Assembly: GCA_023439505.1 (NCBI GenBank)
Contig: JAEXNR010000036.1
Coordinates: forward strand, 1-51,122
Source of the DNA: Bacillota bacterium
GTDB lineage: Bacteria > Bacillota > Clostridia > Lachnospirales > Lachnospiraceae
DNA: 51,122 nt
Reading direction: 5' to 3'
The first letter of the stretch is position 1; every line of letters starts with the position of its first letter. Position numbers and translations under genes: made by a program. Under the pieces are notes generated by a model. That model was not told the origin of the DNA, did no database searches, and saw only the letters and a list, made by a program, of their open reading frames with translations. Of this stretch, positions 16,859-25,126 are shown piece after piece.

Positions 16859-18616
16859 TTACACACCAATATCCACTGTTATTTCAACATTATAGCTCGC
16901 CAAATTTTTTCGAGTTAATAAAACGCATGTCTCAACGTGGCTCGTCCAGGGAAACATATCCACAGCAACTGCCTTTTCCGCCCGATACCCATTACTGGTC
17001 AGGTACTGCAGATCCCGCTCCAGAGTGATCGGATTACATGAAATGTAAACCACCTTTTTCGGTTTTAGTGTAACCAGCGAGCCCAGGAATTTCTCATCAC
17101 TTCCTGCGCGCGGAGGATCCAGAAATACGACTTCCACATTTTCCTTTAATTCTGAAAGCTGTGTCATGAATTCACCCGCATCGTTCTGATAGATCTCTAT
17201 ATTCTTAACCTGATTTCTCTTACCATTGATTACCGCATCCCGGACGGCATCTTTATTCAGCTCTACCCCAATTACCTTCTTCACATGGTCAGAAGCAATT
17301 AATCCAATGGTACCAATCCCGCAGTATGCATCCAGAATGGTTTCTCCGCCTTTCAGTCCGGCAAACTCAATAGCTTTCTGATAAAGAACCTCTGTCTGGA
17401 CCGGATTTACCTGATAGAAGGATTTGGGGGATATACGAAATACTTTACCACATAAGGTGTCTTCGATATATCCCTTTCCAAAGATCGTTTGCTCCTTTTC
17501 ACCGAGGACCATACTGGTCATCTTATCATTCACATTTAGTATAATAGTTGTAATCTCCGGATGTTTCTGACGAAGTGCTTTCACAAAGTTAGTCTTTGAT
17601 GGGAAGATCGGTGAAGCTAGGACCAGAATTACCATGATCTCCCCGCTTGCAAATCCTGTTCTGATCAGTACGTGACGCAGCAGTCCAAATCCCGTATCTT
17701 CATCGTAGGTCTTGATTTTAAATGATTTTAAGAGTCCACGTATGGTCTGAATAATGGCATCCGCCCTTTTATCCTCAATCAGACAAGCCTCAACCGGGAC
17801 TACTCTGTGCGAGTTTGCCTCATACACTCCTGAGATAGCATTTCCTCTGCGGTCATGATCGAATACCGCATGTACTTTATTCCTATAATGGTAAGGATTC
17901 TTCATACCGATGATCGTATCCACCTTACAGAACTTCTTCAATAAATCACTGACCAGCTTTTGCTTTTCACTAAGATGCCTTTGATAATCTTGCTGAATAT
18001 CACAGCCTCCACACTTATTCCTGTAGGGACACATCATTTGATTATCTTTAGAACCTCCACGATTGACGGAGTTATTTGTACTCTTTTGACCTACCCCTTT
18101 ATGATCGAACTGCTTACGATTCCCTATTTCACGACTACCGGCTTTATGATCATTCCGTTTATCAGTTACTACTTTCTCATTGACCTTCCTATCATTGGCT
18201 TTCCAATCTCCAATACGCTTATCTTCACTGGTTCTCCGTTGTGCCAGCGTATCCTTGCTTTTTATATCGTTACTGCCTCTGTAGTTACTTCTTTTATCTT
18301 TGCTACCTCTGTCGTTATTTACTCTATCAATACTTCCTCTATCAATACTTCCTCTATCGTAACTTCCTCTATTATTGCTTCCTCTATCGTTACTTCCTCT
18401 ATCGTTGCTTCCTCGATTATTGCTACCTCTATCGCTACTTCCTCTATTATTGCTTCCACCATCGTAGCTTCCCCTATCTTTTTCACCCTTAGAATACCCT
18501 TTTTTATCTTTTGTCCCTTTATTCCGCCCTCTTTTGTCTTCTATTCCCTTACGGTCAATTCCTCTACTATTTCCCTGAGTCTTCGGGGATTTTGTCCTTC
18601 TTTCGCCCTCGCGCAT
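16859..18616 (-). CDS. 23S rRNA (uracil-5-)-methyltransferase (RumA/RlmD family) with a repeat-rich N-terminal extension
   Basis: A 585-residue protein. From about residue 194 it is a normal TrmA/RlmCD-type enzyme: iron-sulfur cysteines in CPYRNKCGGC, SAM-binding ILDAYCGIGTIGLIA, FLDPPRAG, and the catalytic Cys in ISCNPITLERDL. It methylates C5 of a uracil in rRNA with SAM. The TRAM domain that some members carry is absent. Instead residues 1-193 are a highly charged, low-complexity tail with about 14 repeats of the type NDRGS, coded by a 15-bp DNA repeat (18264-18478). The start follows AAGGAG by ten bases and lies five bases behind the upstream radical-SAM gene, so translation is probably coupled. 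The tail may bind RNA. Confidence 0.88.
   Translation of the reverse strand: MREGERRTKSPKTQGNSRGIDRKGIEDKRGRNKGTKDKKGYSKGEKDRGSYDGGSNNRGSSDRGSNNRGSNDRGSNDRGSNNRGSYDRGSIDRGSIDRVNNDRGSKDKRSNYRGSNDIKSKDTLAQRRTSEDKRIGDWKANDRKVNEKVVTDKRNDHKAGSREIGNRKQFDHKGVGQKSTNNSVNRGGSKDNQMMCPYRNKCGGCDIQQDYQRHLSEKQKLVSDLLKKFCKVDTIIGMKNPYHYRNKVHAVFDHDRRGNAISGVYEANSHRVVPVEACLIEDKRADAIIQTIRGLLKSFKIKTYDEDTGFGLLRHVLIRTGFASGEIMVILVLASPIFPSKTNFVKALRQKHPEITTIILNVNDKMTSMVLGEKEQTIFGKGYIEDTLCGKVFRISPKSFYQVNPVQTEVLYQKAIEFAGLKGGETILDAYCGIGTIGLIASDHVKKVIGVELNKDAVRDAVINGKRNQVKNIEIYQNDAGEFMTQLSELKENVEVVFLDPPRAGSDEKFLGSLVTLKPKKVVYISCNPITLERDLQYLTSNGYRAEKAVAVDMFPWTSHVETCVLLTRKNLASYNVEITVDIGV
18264..18478. repeat. 15-bp tandem repeat inside the methyltransferase gene
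   Basis: About 14 imperfect copies of a 15-bp unit (plus-strand form close to CTTCCTCTATCGTTA) code for NDRGS/NNRGS/IDRGS pentapeptides on the minus strand. Units vary mainly at the codon for the first two residues. Because the unit is a multiple of three, gain or loss of copies would keep the frame. Confidence 0.9.
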
Positions 18617-18621
18617 AGCAT

Positions 18622-19524
18622 CTATACTCCTTCTCCATTAAATTCCGGTATAAAACTCTCCGATGCAGTCTCGCCTTCCTGAATAAATCCATTCTCAACG
18701 CCCAGTTCAATCGCATAGTCTACCAATTCTTCATATTCTTTGTCGGTTATCCTCCGATTAATCTCCGGATAATCCTTCACCGCCTCCATTGGAGTATACT
18801 GGTTCATGATGCTGATGTAAATAGTATTTCCATAGGTTTCATATAAATATTTCACAATGTGTTTGGAATCTTCAAGATATCCGGGAAGTGTAAGATGCCG
18901 GACGACGACGCCCTTTGTCATTATCCCCTCTTCATTAAAGCTTGGAGCACCCACCTGCCTTACCATCTCGCTGATTGCCAGGGATGCGTAAGTATAATAA
19001 TCCGAGCAATTAGAATAGCGATATCCAATTTCATTTTGCATGTATTTAAAGTCTGGCAGATAGATATCAATCAACCCCTCCAAAAGTATCAGCGTCTCCA
19101 CCTTTTCATAACCGCTGCCATTATAGACAAAGGGAAGCCTAATTCCCTTCGCTTTGGCTAAATGGATTGCCTGAATAATCTGCGGCACATAATGACCGGG
19201 AGTAACCAGGTTAATGTTGTTGGCACCCTTCCCCTCAAGCTCGATAAAAATCTGGGAAAGGCGATCTATGCTGATCTTCCTACCTGCTCTTCCAAGCGCA
19301 ATATTTCGATTCTGACAATATACACAACCCATAGAACAACCGGAGAAAAACACCGTACCCGATCCTTTCTCCCCCGAGATACAGGGCTCCTCCCACATAT
19401 GGAGAGCAGCCCTGGCTACCATCAGATCCTTTGTAACACCGCAATACCCAAGCATACCCTCACTTCGATTTACATGGCATACTCTCGGACACAGGGTGCA
19501 GTCTTTTAATAGGTCCTCGCTCAT
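18622..19524 (-). CDS. Radical SAM protein of the PflA-like (PflX) family
   Basis: A 300-residue protein with an N-terminal Cys cluster (CTLCPRVC...GYCGV), then the radical-SAM motif CSMGCVYC (C63, C67, C70), which binds the [4Fe-4S] cluster used to split S-adenosylmethionine. The rest matches the putative pyruvate-formate-lyase-activating-like family (LVTPGHYVPQI, VYNGSGYEKVE, IDIYLPDFKY, HLTLPGYLEDS). The true target protein is not known for this family and the name should not be read as proof of PFL activation. It is followed five bases later by the rRNA methyltransferase gene, so the two form a coupled pair. Confidence 0.88.
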   Translation of the reverse strand: MSEDLLKDCTLCPRVCHVNRSEGMLGYCGVTKDLMVARAALHMWEEPCISGEKGSGTVFFSGCSMGCVYCQNRNIALGRAGRKISIDRLSQIFIELEGKGANNINLVTPGHYVPQIIQAIHLAKAKGIRLPFVYNGSGYEKVETLILLEGLIDIYLPDFKYMQNEIGYRYSNCSDYYTYASLAISEMVRQVGAPSFNEEGIMTKGVVVRHLTLPGYLEDSKHIVKYLYETYGNTIYISIMNQYTPMEAVKDYPEINRRITDKEYEELVDYAIELGVENGFIQEGETASESFIPEFNGEGV

Positions 19525-19575
19525 ATTTCATTCATCGTTCTTTCTCTTTCAACTATAGGGATCTCGCCTTCCGGT

Positions 19576-19675
19576 GAATATGACTATCCATATTTCTTAT
19601 ATTTTATCTTATATTTTATCTTATATTATTTCTTATATTTTTTTATTTCTTATATTTTTCATGTATTTTTTTCAA
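19576..19675. repeat. AT-rich tandem repeat in an intergenic region
   Basis: The spacer between the aldo/keto reductase and radical-SAM genes is made largely of TTATATTTTATC-like 12-bp units, three of them nearly perfect, followed by degenerate TTATATTTTT units. No gene is seen here. It may hold the promoter of the radical-SAM gene. Confidence 0.65.
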
Positions 19676-19678
19676 ATA

Positions 19679-20878
19679 TTATTTCTTACGATTTACTTTT
19701 AGAATTCCTCTGGAAATCATCACGATCGGTTTAAACAGTCCACCTTCCATCTCTTTCTTCACGACCTTTAGCTCCTTGCGGATTTCTATATGCTGCGGAC
19801 AGTGATGCTCACATTTCCCGCATTCCACACACTTGGAGGCATAAGAAGGTTCCTTTGACATGACCCCCAGGGTCTGCATATATTTCAACTTATTATGTTT
19901 ATCAGCCAACAGATATTTATCATTATATGAGGAAAAACAGCCTGGGATATTCACACCGGATGGACATGGCATACAATACCCACAACCGGTGCAGGGAATC
20001 TTAGTCTTCTCTAACATTACCTTCTTCACCTTCTCGAAGATCTCCAATTCCTCTTCTGTAAGTGCATTTGGCTCCGCCTCAGAGGCTGTCTCGATATTTT
20101 CTTTTACCTGTTCTTCATTGCTCATTCCGGACAGAATTACGTTAACCTCCGGATGATTCCAGATCCAACGGAGCGCCCATTCTGCAGGAGTACGTTTTTT
20201 ATCATAGCTTTGGAAGGTGTTGATTACCTCCGGCGGCAGATTATTCACCAGCTTACCGCCGCGCAGCGGCTCCATGACAATTACAGGAATCCCAAGTGAA
20301 CCTGCCAATAAAAGACCGGATTTGCCTGCCTGATTATTCTCATCCAGATAGTTGTATTGTATCTGACAAAAATCCCAGGGATATGCTTTAATAATCTCTT
20401 CAAATTCAACCTTGCCACCATGAAAGGAAAAACCGATGTTTCTAATCGTTCCTTTTGCTTTCAATTCCTCCAGCCATTCCATCACACCGAGACGAACCAT
20501 CTTATCAAACATCGGTTTGTCCGTCAGCATATGCAGCAGATAATAATCGATATAATCCGTCTTTAGCTTTGTGATCTGGGTATTGAAGATCTTCTTCGCT
20601 CCCTCTAATTTGTTCACCATGAAAGGGGGAAGCTTCGTTGCCACCTTCACCCTTTCTCTGTAACCGCCTGTTAATGCATCTCCAAGTAAGGACTCACTTT
20701 TTCCGCCATGATAGAAATATGCCGTGTCAAAATAATTAACACCCTTTTCAATAGAATCTCTTATCATCGCAATCGATCTTGTTTCATCAATCCCGGTTCC
20801 CTTCGTGGGAAAACGCATACAGCCAAATCCAAGAATTGATAACTTATCACCATTTTTTTCATTTATTCTTGTTAACAT
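19679..20878 (-). CDS. Aldo/keto reductase with C-terminal [4Fe-4S] ferredoxin domain
   Basis: A 399-residue protein. Residues 1-290 form an aldo/keto reductase barrel: ILGFGCMRFP, the catalytic FDTAYFYHGG (Asp-Tyr), a Lys in VKVATKLPP, and a His in YLLHML. The C-terminal 110 residues carry two iron-sulfur motifs, CTGCGYCMPCPSGVNIPGC and CVECGKCEHHCPQHIEI. This layout is widespread in Clostridia and suggests electron flow between ferredoxin-type clusters and NAD(P)H-dependent carbonyl chemistry. The substrate is unknown. It stands alone between two intergenic regions. Confidence 0.9.
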   Translation of the reverse strand: MLTRINEKNGDKLSILGFGCMRFPTKGTGIDETRSIAMIRDSIEKGVNYFDTAYFYHGGKSESLLGDALTGGYRERVKVATKLPPFMVNKLEGAKKIFNTQITKLKTDYIDYYLLHMLTDKPMFDKMVRLGVMEWLEELKAKGTIRNIGFSFHGGKVEFEEIIKAYPWDFCQIQYNYLDENNQAGKSGLLLAGSLGIPVIVMEPLRGGKLVNNLPPEVINTFQSYDKKRTPAEWALRWIWNHPEVNVILSGMSNEEQVKENIETASEAEPNALTEEELEIFEKVKKVMLEKTKIPCTGCGYCMPCPSGVNIPGCFSSYNDKYLLADKHNKLKYMQTLGVMSKEPSYASKCVECGKCEHHCPQHIEIRKELKVVKKEMEGGLFKPIVMISRGILKVNRKK

Positions 20879-20941
20879 ACCAGTACCCCCATATTATTTT
20901 GAATCTCTAATTTAGACTATAATTAACTGATCAACAGGTCC

Positions 20942-21970
20942 TCAAACGGACAGTCGTTTCATTTCTATACACAATGCTTCTATACTCTCAATGGGAGTTG
21001 CCCAGGAGGTTACAAAGCGAACTACATAACGCTCATTATCCAGTATTCTGTCGGTCAGAAAAAGAAAATTTCCGGATAGCTTTTCCAGTTGTTTCTTTGT
21101 AACAATAGGAAACAGCTGATTGGAACAGGGCGTTGCATAAAACTGATAGCCGCACTCTTTCAGGGTTTCACCTATCATCTTTGCTTTATCATTGGCACAT
21201 CTGCCCAGCTCAAAATATAATCCATCTTCGAACAATGCCTCAAACTGAACTCCCATTACAAATCCTTTGGCAAGCAGGGCTCCTTTTTGCTTGATGTAAT
21301 ACCTGAAATCTTGTTTCAGGTCCTCACGTATAATAACCAACGCTTCCCCCAGTAACGCTCCATTTTTCGTTCCTCCGATATAAAACACGTCAACCAGGGC
21401 GGCTATATCCTCCAGCGACAGATCATTTTCTTCACAGGCAAGGGCAGATGAGATTCTCGCACCGTCAAGAAAAAGTAGCAGCCCCAGTTCCTTACAAAGC
21501 TGATGTATCTGCGTCAGCTCCGATTTGGTATATATGGTACCAAGTTCCGTAGTATCAGAGAGATAGACCATCTTAGGCTTGACCATATGCTCGCTCTCAT
21601 GCAGCTCGAACACTCTTCTGATCCCGGCGCAGCTCAATTTGCCATCTGCAGCCGGTACAGTAATCACCTTGTGTCCGGTTGCCTCAATAGCGCCGGTCTC
21701 ATGAACATTGATATGGCCGGTATCCGCTGTGATCACACCTTCATGCGGACGCAGGAAGGAGGAAATTACAATCAGATTCGTCTGTGTTCCTCCCGGAATA
21801 AAGTGAATATCTACATTCTCATTATTTAACCAGTGTTTCAAATATTGTGATGCCTTACGGCTATGTTCATCCAAACCATACCCATCATTCTGCTCCGTAT
21901 TGGATTTTACCAATGCTTCCAATACCCGGGGATGGGCGCCCTCACTATAGTCATTTACAAATCGAACCAT
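20942..21970 (-). CDS. Low-specificity threonine aldolase (PLP-dependent)
   Basis: A 342-residue cytosolic PLP enzyme that splits L-threonine or allo-threonine into glycine and acetaldehyde. Family marks: MVRFVNDYSEGAHPRVLEAL at the start, NDGYGLDEHS, GGTQTNL, the ETGAIE loop, LFLDGARISSAL, and the PLP-lysine region YIGGTKNGAL. The ATG at 21970 follows GGAGG by six bases; an ATG eight codons upstream covers that ribosome binding site and is less likely. No operon partner is obvious, as FtsX ends 38 bp upstream. Confidence 0.9.
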   Translation of the reverse strand: MVRFVNDYSEGAHPRVLEALVKSNTEQNDGYGLDEHSRKASQYLKHWLNNENVDIHFIPGGTQTNLIVISSFLRPHEGVITADTGHINVHETGAIEATGHKVITVPAADGKLSCAGIRRVFELHESEHMVKPKMVYLSDTTELGTIYTKSELTQIHQLCKELGLLLFLDGARISSALACEENDLSLEDIAALVDVFYIGGTKNGALLGEALVIIREDLKQDFRYYIKQKGALLAKGFVMGVQFEALFEDGLYFELGRCANDKAKMIGETLKECGYQFYATPCSNQLFPIVTKKQLEKLSGNFLFLTDRILDNERYVVRFVTSWATPIESIEALCIEMKRLSV

Positions 21971-22008
21971 TGCTGTTCCTCCGCTTAACTTCATTGATCA
22001 TTCACTTC

Positions 22009-22902
22009 TTACTGCTCCCCTCTTCGTATGGAAGATAATCCAAAGAGACTTCCAAACAGGCCCAAAATCAGACTGACTGCCGTGATCAAAACACTCATGC
22101 TTCCCAGCAGCTGCTCTTTCGCCGGCATGGGGATAAATGGAATGGTTGTACTCAGGCCCTGATAACCATTGTGAATAATCAACCACAGTAAAATAAATGC
22201 AATCATCCCGCCGCATATTGTAAGGAAGAATCCTACCAGGATATAGGGGAATCCAATGAACACATCAGAGGCCCCCAAAAGCCGCAGGGTATGTATCTGC
22301 TCTCGATTGTTATAAATTCCCTGTCGAATCATATGTGATATAATAATCATCGTAGTAATTCCAACGGCTAGGACAATCAGATATCCAATCAGTTGAATCC
22401 CTCTGGTAATCTGCTGCATTTTTGTAAGAACCGATTTGTTATCCCTCACATAATCAATTCCATCCATTTTTTCAACCCCTTGTAAGATGGTATCCATCGA
22501 AGATAAGTCAATTCTTATTTCAATGAAAGCTTCAAATGGATTATCTTCAAATAATTCCAAAATACTGGCTTCCTCGCCCAACATATCCTCCATACGGCTT
22601 TTCGCTTCTGTTTCATCCACATACGTCGCATTGCTGACTCCGTAGATATTTCTGATTTTATCCACCAGCTTTAGCTTTTCTTCCTTTTCCATCCCATCAT
22701 CAAAATAGGCACTGATTTCCGCTTCTTCCTTCAGCGTTGTTACAATCTGATTGCCGATTAACCAGCCTGCCGCCACCATCCCAAGGAGAAATAAGATCAG
22801 TCCGGTACCAAATACAGAGAATAGATTGGAAAGCAGATTCAGCCTGACTGTCTTTCTCGCCTCTCCAAAGAAATATCCGATATTATAAAAGAATGTTCTC
22901 AT
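22009..22902 (-). CDS. ftsX: Cell-division protein FtsX
   Basis: A 297-residue membrane protein with the FtsX plan: a short cytoplasmic start (MRTFFYNIGYFFGEARKTVRLN), a first membrane helix near residues 28-52, an extracellular domain of about 120 residues (EAEISAYFDDGMEKEEKLKLV...), then three more membrane helices in the FtsX/MacB permease domain. It pairs with FtsE and overlaps its gene by four bases. In Gram-positives FtsEX transmits ATP hydrolysis across the membrane to switch on a coiled-coil cell-wall hydrolase; the gene upstream of ftsE here codes for a coiled-coil secreted protein and fits the partner role. Confidence 0.93.
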   Translation of the reverse strand: MRTFFYNIGYFFGEARKTVRLNLLSNLFSVFGTGLILFLLGMVAAGWLIGNQIVTTLKEEAEISAYFDDGMEKEEKLKLVDKIRNIYGVSNATYVDETEAKSRMEDMLGEEASILELFEDNPFEAFIEIRIDLSSMDTILQGVEKMDGIDYVRDNKSVLTKMQQITRGIQLIGYLIVLAVGITTMIIISHMIRQGIYNNREQIHTLRLLGASDVFIGFPYILVGFFLTICGGMIAFILLWLIIHNGYQGLSTTIPFIPMPAKEQLLGSMSVLITAVSLILGLFGSLFGLSSIRRGEQ

Positions 22903-23576
22903 ACCGTTTCTCCTCTGCGTTCAACTGTAATTTCTCCGCTGTTAACATATAGATAAGTTGCATTCCTTTGATCCTTAATTAAGTGGGTTGCATGGGTGGT
23001 AATGATTACGGTAGTATCCCTATCTTTAAATGAAGTAAGCAGTTCCAGAATATGAAGCGCATTTTCATGATCCAGATTTCCTGTGGGCTCATCCGCAAGA
23101 ATTAATGCCGGTTTTCTTACAACAGCTCTGGCGATGGCTACTCTTTGCGCTTCACCCCAGGACAGATGCTCCACTTTGGCATTGATCTTATGGCTCAGAC
23201 CCACTCTGTCTAAGGCGGCCTCAGCATCCTCCTTCATCGTCTTCTTGGGTATTCCGAGAATTCTCATTCCCAGCATGACATTTTCCATGGCTGTTCTGCC
23301 CTCAATTAACTTAAATTCCTGAAATACAGGACCTATGGATTGCCGAAGGGTTCGGATATCGCCTTCCCTCCCTTTGGTAATATCCCGATCCAACACCTTG
23401 ATCATACCGGAGGATGGTTTTTCAATTCCCATAAGAAGCTTAAGCAAACTGGTTTTTCCCGAACCGCTGTGTCCGGTGATATAGACCAGTTCACCTGTTT
23501 TAATCTCCAGATTGATCCCTCTTAATGCCAGGGTTCCGTCTTTGTATTGCAACGTTACATCCTTTGTCTCAATCAT
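22899..23576 (-). CDS. ftsE: Cell-division ATP-binding protein FtsE
   Basis: About 225 residues from the preferred ATG at 23576, where the protein begins MIETKDVTLQYKDGTLALRG as FtsE proteins normally do. An ATG 15 codons upstream (23621) also has a possible ribosome binding site. Motifs: Walker A GHSGSGKTS, Q-loop VFQEFKLI, signature LSWGEAQRV (a slightly altered LSGGEQQ), Walker B ALILADEPTG and the H-loop TTHATH. It is the cytoplasmic ATPase of the FtsEX complex. It lies between ftsX and the coiled-coil gene in a tight operon. Confidence 0.93.
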   Translation of the reverse strand: MIETKDVTLQYKDGTLALRGINLEIKTGELVYITGHSGSGKTSLLKLLMGIEKPSSGMIKVLDRDITKGREGDIRTLRQSIGPVFQEFKLIEGRTAMENVMLGMRILGIPKKTMKEDAEAALDRVGLSHKINAKVEHLSWGEAQRVAIARAVVRKPALILADEPTGNLDHENALHILELLTSFKDRDTTVIITTHATHLIKDQRNATYLYVNSGEITVERRGETV

Positions 23577-23623
23577 TCCATTCCCCTTGCCTTTCCCATC
23601 TATGATTTCATGATATTCCATCC

Positions 23624-24760
23624 TTACAACTCCGGTTTAATCTCAAAGGCCAGAAAACCTTCTTTGTTTTCTATCTTTTCTAAATTAAAGTCAAGGATTA
23701 GATCCCCCGCCATAGCTTTAAAGTCAATCTCCAGAGCTCCTTTTTCAAACAACTCATTTAACGAAGACTCTTCCAGTGGCATATCATAAAAACTGCCTTC
23801 TCTTACATCATATCGAATGCCGGTTTTTCCTGATATCACAAATTTACCGGCAAGGTGTAACTGATAATCCGGTACCTCTATACTGACTCCATCCTTTGTA
23901 AAATGAAACTTCACATTCTTCAGATTGGAATGTTCATGAAGAATCCGATTAAAATTATTCTCTTCAATCGCGCCTTTCATGAGTGGTATTTGAAATTTCA
24001 GATTCAGATCTCCCATGGTAAAGAATCCGTTTCCGATCACCTGCCCAATTTCAAGTAAGATATTGTGAAATAATCCTTTGGAATGATCCCACATTTGCTC
24101 TATATTGTCAAGCTGCTCCTCATAATGAGATTTCTGATCCTTAAGAGAATTCAGATACTCCTCCTGTTTCTCCTTCAGCTGCTGCTTTTTATCCAGCGAG
24201 CTTCTTAATTCTTCCTGTTTTTCTTCTGATCTGGCTTCTTTTTCTTTCAGCACCTCCTGCTGCTCTTCCAATGACTTTTTCTGTATCTCTATTTGATTTA
24301 AAAGCTCTCCCACATTCTTTGAAATATCCTTTAGAACATTAATACGCTTTAAGAAGGTTGTAAAATTATCTGCATTTAGCAGGATTTCAAGATAGGTGGC
24401 CGGACCGCCTCTCTGATAGTGAACTAACACCTGCCTTAACAGATCCAGCTGAACCTCATAATCCTTCCTGCTTGCAGCGATGCTTTTCTCCAGTTCCTTC
24501 TGCTGTTCCCCGATAACCTCCAGCTCCTCCCCTATTTTCTTTATCTCCTGCTCCATTCCGGTCACTTCCTGAGCAAGGGTAAATAGATTCTCCAGTACCG
24601 CCTTCTCTTCATCGGAAATTCCCTCCAATTTATCCTGTACCTCTGTAATCGGCTTCACATCTGCGAATACCCATCCTGATTGTTGGGAACACAATAAGGC
24701 AATGATGATAACAACCGCTATAAGTAGTTTTTTAACGCTTCGAATATGCATCCCATTCAC
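23624..24760 (-). CDS. Secreted coiled-coil protein, likely FtsEX partner without a hydrolase domain
   Basis: A 378-residue protein with an N-terminal signal segment (KKLLIAVVIIIALLCSQQSGWVFA). A long coiled coil follows over residues about 35-220, resembling the N-terminal domain of PcsB/CwlO (the part that binds FtsX), including the typical LLRQVLVHYQRGGPATYLEILLNADNFTTFLKRINVL. After it one expects a CHAP, NlpC/P60 or M23 catalytic domain. Instead there are about 150 residues with no Cys-His or HxH site that I can see. It is the first gene of the operon with ftsE and ftsX. I infer an FtsEX regulator or scaffold rather than an enzyme. Confidence 0.78.
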   Translation of the reverse strand: MNGMHIRSVKKLLIAVVIIIALLCSQQSGWVFADVKPITEVQDKLEGISDEEKAVLENLFTLAQEVTGMEQEIKKIGEELEVIGEQQKELEKSIAASRKDYEVQLDLLRQVLVHYQRGGPATYLEILLNADNFTTFLKRINVLKDISKNVGELLNQIEIQKKSLEEQQEVLKEKEARSEEKQEELRSSLDKKQQLKEKQEEYLNSLKDQKSHYEEQLDNIEQMWDHSKGLFHNILLEIGQVIGNGFFTMGDLNLKFQIPLMKGAIEENNFNRILHEHSNLKNVKFHFTKDGVSIEVPDYQLHLAGKFVISGKTGIRYDVREGSFYDMPLEESSLNELFEKGALEIDFKAMAGDLILDFNLEKIENKEGFLAFEIKPEL

Positions 24761-25034
24761 CCCCCACTGCGCTTCTTATTTACCCTTGACATTATAACTT
24801 ATGTTCCTATTCTATCGCTATTATATCGTGAAAGCAAGAGCGAATCCCTTCGATGGCCGGTTATCTTTCTTAATTTTTAATAAAGCCATACTTTCTAATT
24901 TATAAAGAACCATGATCTGCGTTTGCCCCGCAAATGAGATTTAAGTACCAGAGATTCTTCCCTGTTATGTGTTAGGTACCGATAATTACGTTATGATGAC
25001 GATTTATCAACATGATATAGTCAACGTCTGCGCA

Positions 25035-25087
25035 CAAAAAATTCCTGATAAGAGGATATCGTTACGAATCCCCTATCAGGAATTGTC
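25035..25087 (-). terminator. Rho-independent terminator of the sulfur-transfer gene
   Basis: ATTCCTGATA (25041-25050) pairs with TATCAGGAAT (25074-25083); inner bases add further pairs. On the minus strand the stem is followed by a T-run (complement of 25036-25040). It lies 40 bp past the stop at 25127. The remaining spacer up to 24761 shows no gene. Confidence 0.85.
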
Positions 25088-25126
25088 TAACTTAGTTTAG
25101 CACTATCAAGATGGATAGCATCCCTG

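Noticed and set aside
17960..18682. 240-residue plus-strand reading frame, Ser/Thr/Ile-rich
   Set aside because: It is antisense to the methyltransferase gene and owes its length to the 15-bp repeat, which keeps several frames open.
18622..19524. A true pyruvate formate-lyase activating enzyme (pflA)
   Set aside because: No pfl gene is adjacent and the N-terminal Cys cluster marks the separate PflX-like family of unknown target.
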